Part shown: one piece after another, positions 45,071 through 48,314 of the stretch
How the letters are laid out: each line of letters begins with the position of its first letter
Numbering within the stretch: the first letter of the stretch is position 1
Assembly: GCF_003628435.1 (NCBI RefSeq)
Contig: NZ_RBZN01000026.1
Span: forward strand, 1-48,314
DNA: 48,314 bases
From: Ureibacillus endophyticus
GTDB lineage: Bacteria > Bacillota > Bacilli > Bacillales_A > Planococcaceae
Direction: 5' to 3'
Position numbers and translations under genes: made by a program
Notes under the pieces: model-generated
Told to the model about the DNA's origin: nothing
Seen by the model: only the letters and a program-made list of their open reading frames with translations
Database searches by the model: none

Positions 45071-45928
45071 TTATTTGTCCTGTGACAATTGCTTTTCCGC
45101 TGATTGTACTGTGTTATAAAGTAACATCGTAATAGTCATTGGACCTACTCCACCTGGAACCGGAGTAATGTGTGAAGCAATTTGCTCAATCTCAGCAAAG
45201 TTAACATCACCAGTTAACTTGTTGTTCTCATCACGATTGATTCCTACATCGATAACTACGGCACCTGGTTTAACATGTTCTTTTGTGATAAAGTTTGGTC
45301 GACCAACTGCAGCTATTAAAATATCAGCTTGTTTCGTAATGGATGGTAAATCTGGTGTTTTTGAATGAGTATATGTAACAGTCGCATCTTTTTGAAGCAA
45401 TAGTTGTCCCATTGGTTTACCTACAATATGGCTTCTTCCAACTACAACTGCATGTTTGCCTGCAATTTCAATTCCAGAGTACTCTAGTAATTTAATAACA
45501 CCAAATGGAGTACATGGTAAGAATGTTTCTTGACCTAACATCATTTTTCCAACGCTTACAGGTGAGAATCCATCCACATCTTTTTCTGGAGAAATTGTTG
45601 CAATTACATTATCTTCGTTAATATGTTTTGGTAAAGGTAATTGAACTAAAATACCGTGAATGTCATCACGATTGTTTAAGATGTTAATTTGTTCTAGTAG
45701 TTCCTCTTCAGTCACTTCAGCAGGTAATTTAATTAATTCAGAAAAAATTCCGATTGCTTCACATGATTTTTGTTTGTTACGTACATAAGTTTGAGAAGCA
45801 GGGTTATCACCAACTAATATAACCGCTAGACCAGGAGTTAAGCCTTGTTCTTTTAATTCCTTAACTCGATTTTCTACAGATTTTCTAATTTCCTGCCCAA
45901 TTTCTTTCCCATTAATAATACTAGTCAT
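45071..45928 (-). CDS. folD: Methylenetetrahydrofolate dehydrogenase / cyclohydrolase
   Basis: Bifunctional one-carbon enzyme interconverting methylene- and formyl-tetrahydrofolate. 285 residues, the standard size. Motifs are VGDNPASQTYVRNKQKSCE (catalytic lysine), ILVQLPLPKHI, PCTPFGVIKLLEY, the NADP loop VVVGRSHIVGKPM, and HITPVPGGVGPMTITML. It follows nusB by 23 bases, as in Bacillus subtilis. Confidence 0.97.
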   Translation of the reverse strand: MTSIINGKEIGQEIRKSVENRVKELKEQGLTPGLAVILVGDNPASQTYVRNKQKSCEAIGIFSELIKLPAEVTEEELLEQINILNNRDDIHGILVQLPLPKHINEDNVIATISPEKDVDGFSPVSVGKMMLGQETFLPCTPFGVIKLLEYSGIEIAGKHAVVVGRSHIVGKPMGQLLLQKDATVTYTHSKTPDLPSITKQADILIAAVGRPNFITKEHVKPGAVVIDVGINRDENNKLTGDVNFAEIEQIASHITPVPGGVGPMTITMLLYNTVQSAEKQLSQDK

Positions 45929-45951
45929 TTTTGCTACGTCCTTTCATTCAA

Positions 45952-46335
45952 CTATTGTTGTGTAAATTTAGATAGAACCCCGTTTACAAACTTGCTAGAT
46001 TTTTCATCACCAAACGTTTTGCAAAGCTCAATTGCTTCATTTAATACAACGCGACTTGGTGCATCTTCCATATATAGTAATTCAAAGACCGCTAAACGCA
46101 GTACTGTTCTCTCAATTTTAGGTAGACGGTTTAAAGACCAATTCTCTAAGTTCTTTTCAAGTGCTTCGTCAATCTCTTGTAGATGTTCTGTCACACCGTG
46201 AACTAATTGTTCAAAGAATGTATCAGATTCTTCTTCATTTAAAATGTGTCCAATTGCTTCTTGTAAAGTAAGATCTGTGTTATCTAACTGAAACAAAACT
46301 TGCACCGCTTTTTCTCGCGCGTCATGTCGCTTCAT
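45952..46335 (-). CDS. nusB: Transcription antitermination factor NusB
   Basis: All-helical RNA-binding protein that with NusE (S10) binds boxA in rRNA leaders. The family core is MKRHDAREKAVQVLFQLD at the start and RLPKIERTVLRLAVFELLY, VVLNEAIELCKTFGDEKSSKFVNGVL near the end. The ATG at 46335 is nine bases after GAAGGAG and gives 127 residues; a longer reading adds nine unlikely codons. A TATAAT box lies at 46371-46376 with a weak -35. Confidence 0.95.
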   Translation of the reverse strand: MKRHDAREKAVQVLFQLDNTDLTLQEAIGHILNEEESDTFFEQLVHGVTEHLQEIDEALEKNLENWSLNRLPKIERTVLRLAVFELLYMEDAPSRVVLNEAIELCKTFGDEKSSKFVNGVLSKFTQQ

Positions 46336-46520
46336 TGTGTAAAACTCCTTCATTTTTAACATTAAGTTCTATTATACCTATTGTTAGCAAAAATTACATT
46401 AATAAATCAATTATTCCCTATTCTCGTTACGAAAACGATTATTACTCGATAAATTTGAGAAGTACTTGTGGTTTATGTAGTACGATAAGTCATTATATCT
46501 TCATCATACAATTGGTCCTC

Positions 46521-46557
46521 AAAATTAAGAAGGCTTCCCCACTTCCTGGTAGAAGCC
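46521..46557 (-). terminator. Terminator of glpK
   Basis: GGCTTC (46532-46537) and GAAGCC (46552-46557) close a hairpin with further weak pairing inside; on the minus strand TTCTTAATTTT follows. The rest of the 228-base gap holds the nusB promoter. Confidence 0.7.
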
Positions 46558-46563
46558 ATCTTG

Positions 46564-48057
<1,494 letters not shown>

Positions 48058-48139
48058 CTAACCCCCTCCTTCAAATCCGTATTGTCAAAACTTATATATA
48101 TAAATCGCTAATAATCGTTGGTTTTATAGTCTTTTACGC

Positions 48140-48314
48140 AAAAAAACTTGCCACCCCCTGGATTTTGGTGTTAGTTGAGGTTACCACACACAAAACTACC
48201 CAAAAAGGAAGTGACAAGTTTGTACCCTCAATTATTAGCGTATTTAATCGAATTTATCAAGTACCAAGAACAAATAATTAAAATATTAATGGTGATAATA
48301 TTTGGTAAGGCTGT
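48140..48314 (+). mobile_element. Left end of an insertion sequence, cut by the window edge
   Basis: From about 48140 the sequence changes character and leads into a plus-strand reading frame that runs off the window. AAACTTGCCAC (48148-48158) and GTGACAAGTTT (48211-48221) form an inverted repeat bracketing a region that includes the ribosome binding site. The exact end and any target-site duplication cannot be seen. The family is not identified. Confidence 0.45.
48220..48314 (+). CDS. Partial open reading frame, likely transposase N-terminus
   Basis: Starts at TTG 48220 (AGGAAG ends eight bases upstream; a GTG at 48211 in the same frame has no room for a binding site) and stays open to the end of the window, 31 codons. 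It begins LYPQLLAYLIEFIKYQEQ and continues into a hydrophobic helix IIKILMVIIFGKA, a layout common at the N-terminus of DDE transposases. With so short a fragment the family cannot be named. Confidence 0.45.
   Translation, partial: MYPQLLAYLIEFIKYQEQIIKILMVIIFGKA

Noticed and set aside
46430-46450. cre-like sequence ACGAAAACGATTATT between glpK and nusB
   Set aside because: Only about 10 of 14 positions agree with the consensus and the site is not placed at a catabolic promoter.

Overview
The window is about 48 kb of AT-rich chromosome from an endospore-forming Bacillota (Firmicutes) bacterium. It carries spo0A and spoIVB next to the conserved recN-argR-tlyA-dxs-ispA-xseBA-folD-nusB block, strong purine-rich ribosome binding sites, frequent TTG/GTG starts and many hairpin-plus-T-run terminators. 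Gene content (a LIV-type ABC transporter, a TnrA-like regulator, methylmalonyl-CoA mutase beside a branched-chain keto acid dehydrogenase, a YqzF-like DUF2627 protein, Prli42) suggests a Lysinibacillus/Ureibacillus/Solibacillus-type member of the Planococcaceae. The family placement is inference. No rRNA, tRNA, CRISPR array, riboswitch or prophage was seen. One insertion sequence appears to begin at the right edge.

Layout. (1) 1-5300: a complete five-gene branched-chain amino acid ABC transporter operon (livK-livH-livM-livG-livF, minus strand). It is divergent from a small TnrA-type regulator at 5580, with a TnrA-type operator between them. (2) 6-16.4 kb: mostly housekeeping and accessory genes: signal peptidase I, a YlmA-like ATPase, a GNAT acetyltransferase, two FUSC-like membrane domains in one protein, O6-alkylguanine-DNA alkyltransferase, DUF4064, two tandem CrcB/Fluc fluoride channel genes with a DUF1648 protein, a DedA protein, a CheW-like protein, an M20 peptidase and a coiled-coil protein. 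(3) 16.4-31.4 kb: a catabolic island on the minus strand with leucine dehydrogenase, lpdV-bkdAA-bkdAB-bkdB, mutA-mutB-meaB, a bacilliredoxin, a YqjA-like membrane protein, methylmalonyl-CoA epimerase and the carboxyltransferase subunit of an acyl-CoA carboxylase. A 30-residue Prli42 gene lies inside it on the plus strand. (4) 31.6-34.7 kb: DUF2627, a glycerophosphodiester phosphodiesterase, a DUF342/FapA protein and an isolated phage-type holin. (5) 35.1-46.3 kb: spo0A, spoIVB, recN, argR, tlyA, dxs, ispA, xseB, xseA, folD, nusB. (6) 46.5-48.3 kb: glpK, then the left end of an insertion sequence.

How it fits together. Regions 1 and 3 form a near-complete route for using branched-chain amino acids: import (Liv), deamination (leucine dehydrogenase), oxidative decarboxylation to branched acyl-CoA (Bkd complex), and conversion of propionyl/methylmalonyl-CoA from valine and isoleucine to succinyl-CoA (carboxyltransferase, epimerase, mutase, MeaB chaperone). 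The branched acyl-CoAs also prime the branched-chain fatty acids typical of these bacteria. The B. subtilis partners bkdR, ptb and buk are absent from the cluster.

The observations most worth a second look are these. The TnrA-like gene appears frameshifted: the part resembling the glutamine-synthetase-binding C-terminus lies in the -1 frame just past the stop. The yqjA-like gene appears to start with AUU. An intergenic element at 10.93-11.04 kb can fold as a pseudoknot or be read as a 37-codon ORF. SpoIVB is unusually short. The insertion sequence at the right edge can hide its own transposase ribosome binding site in a hairpin.
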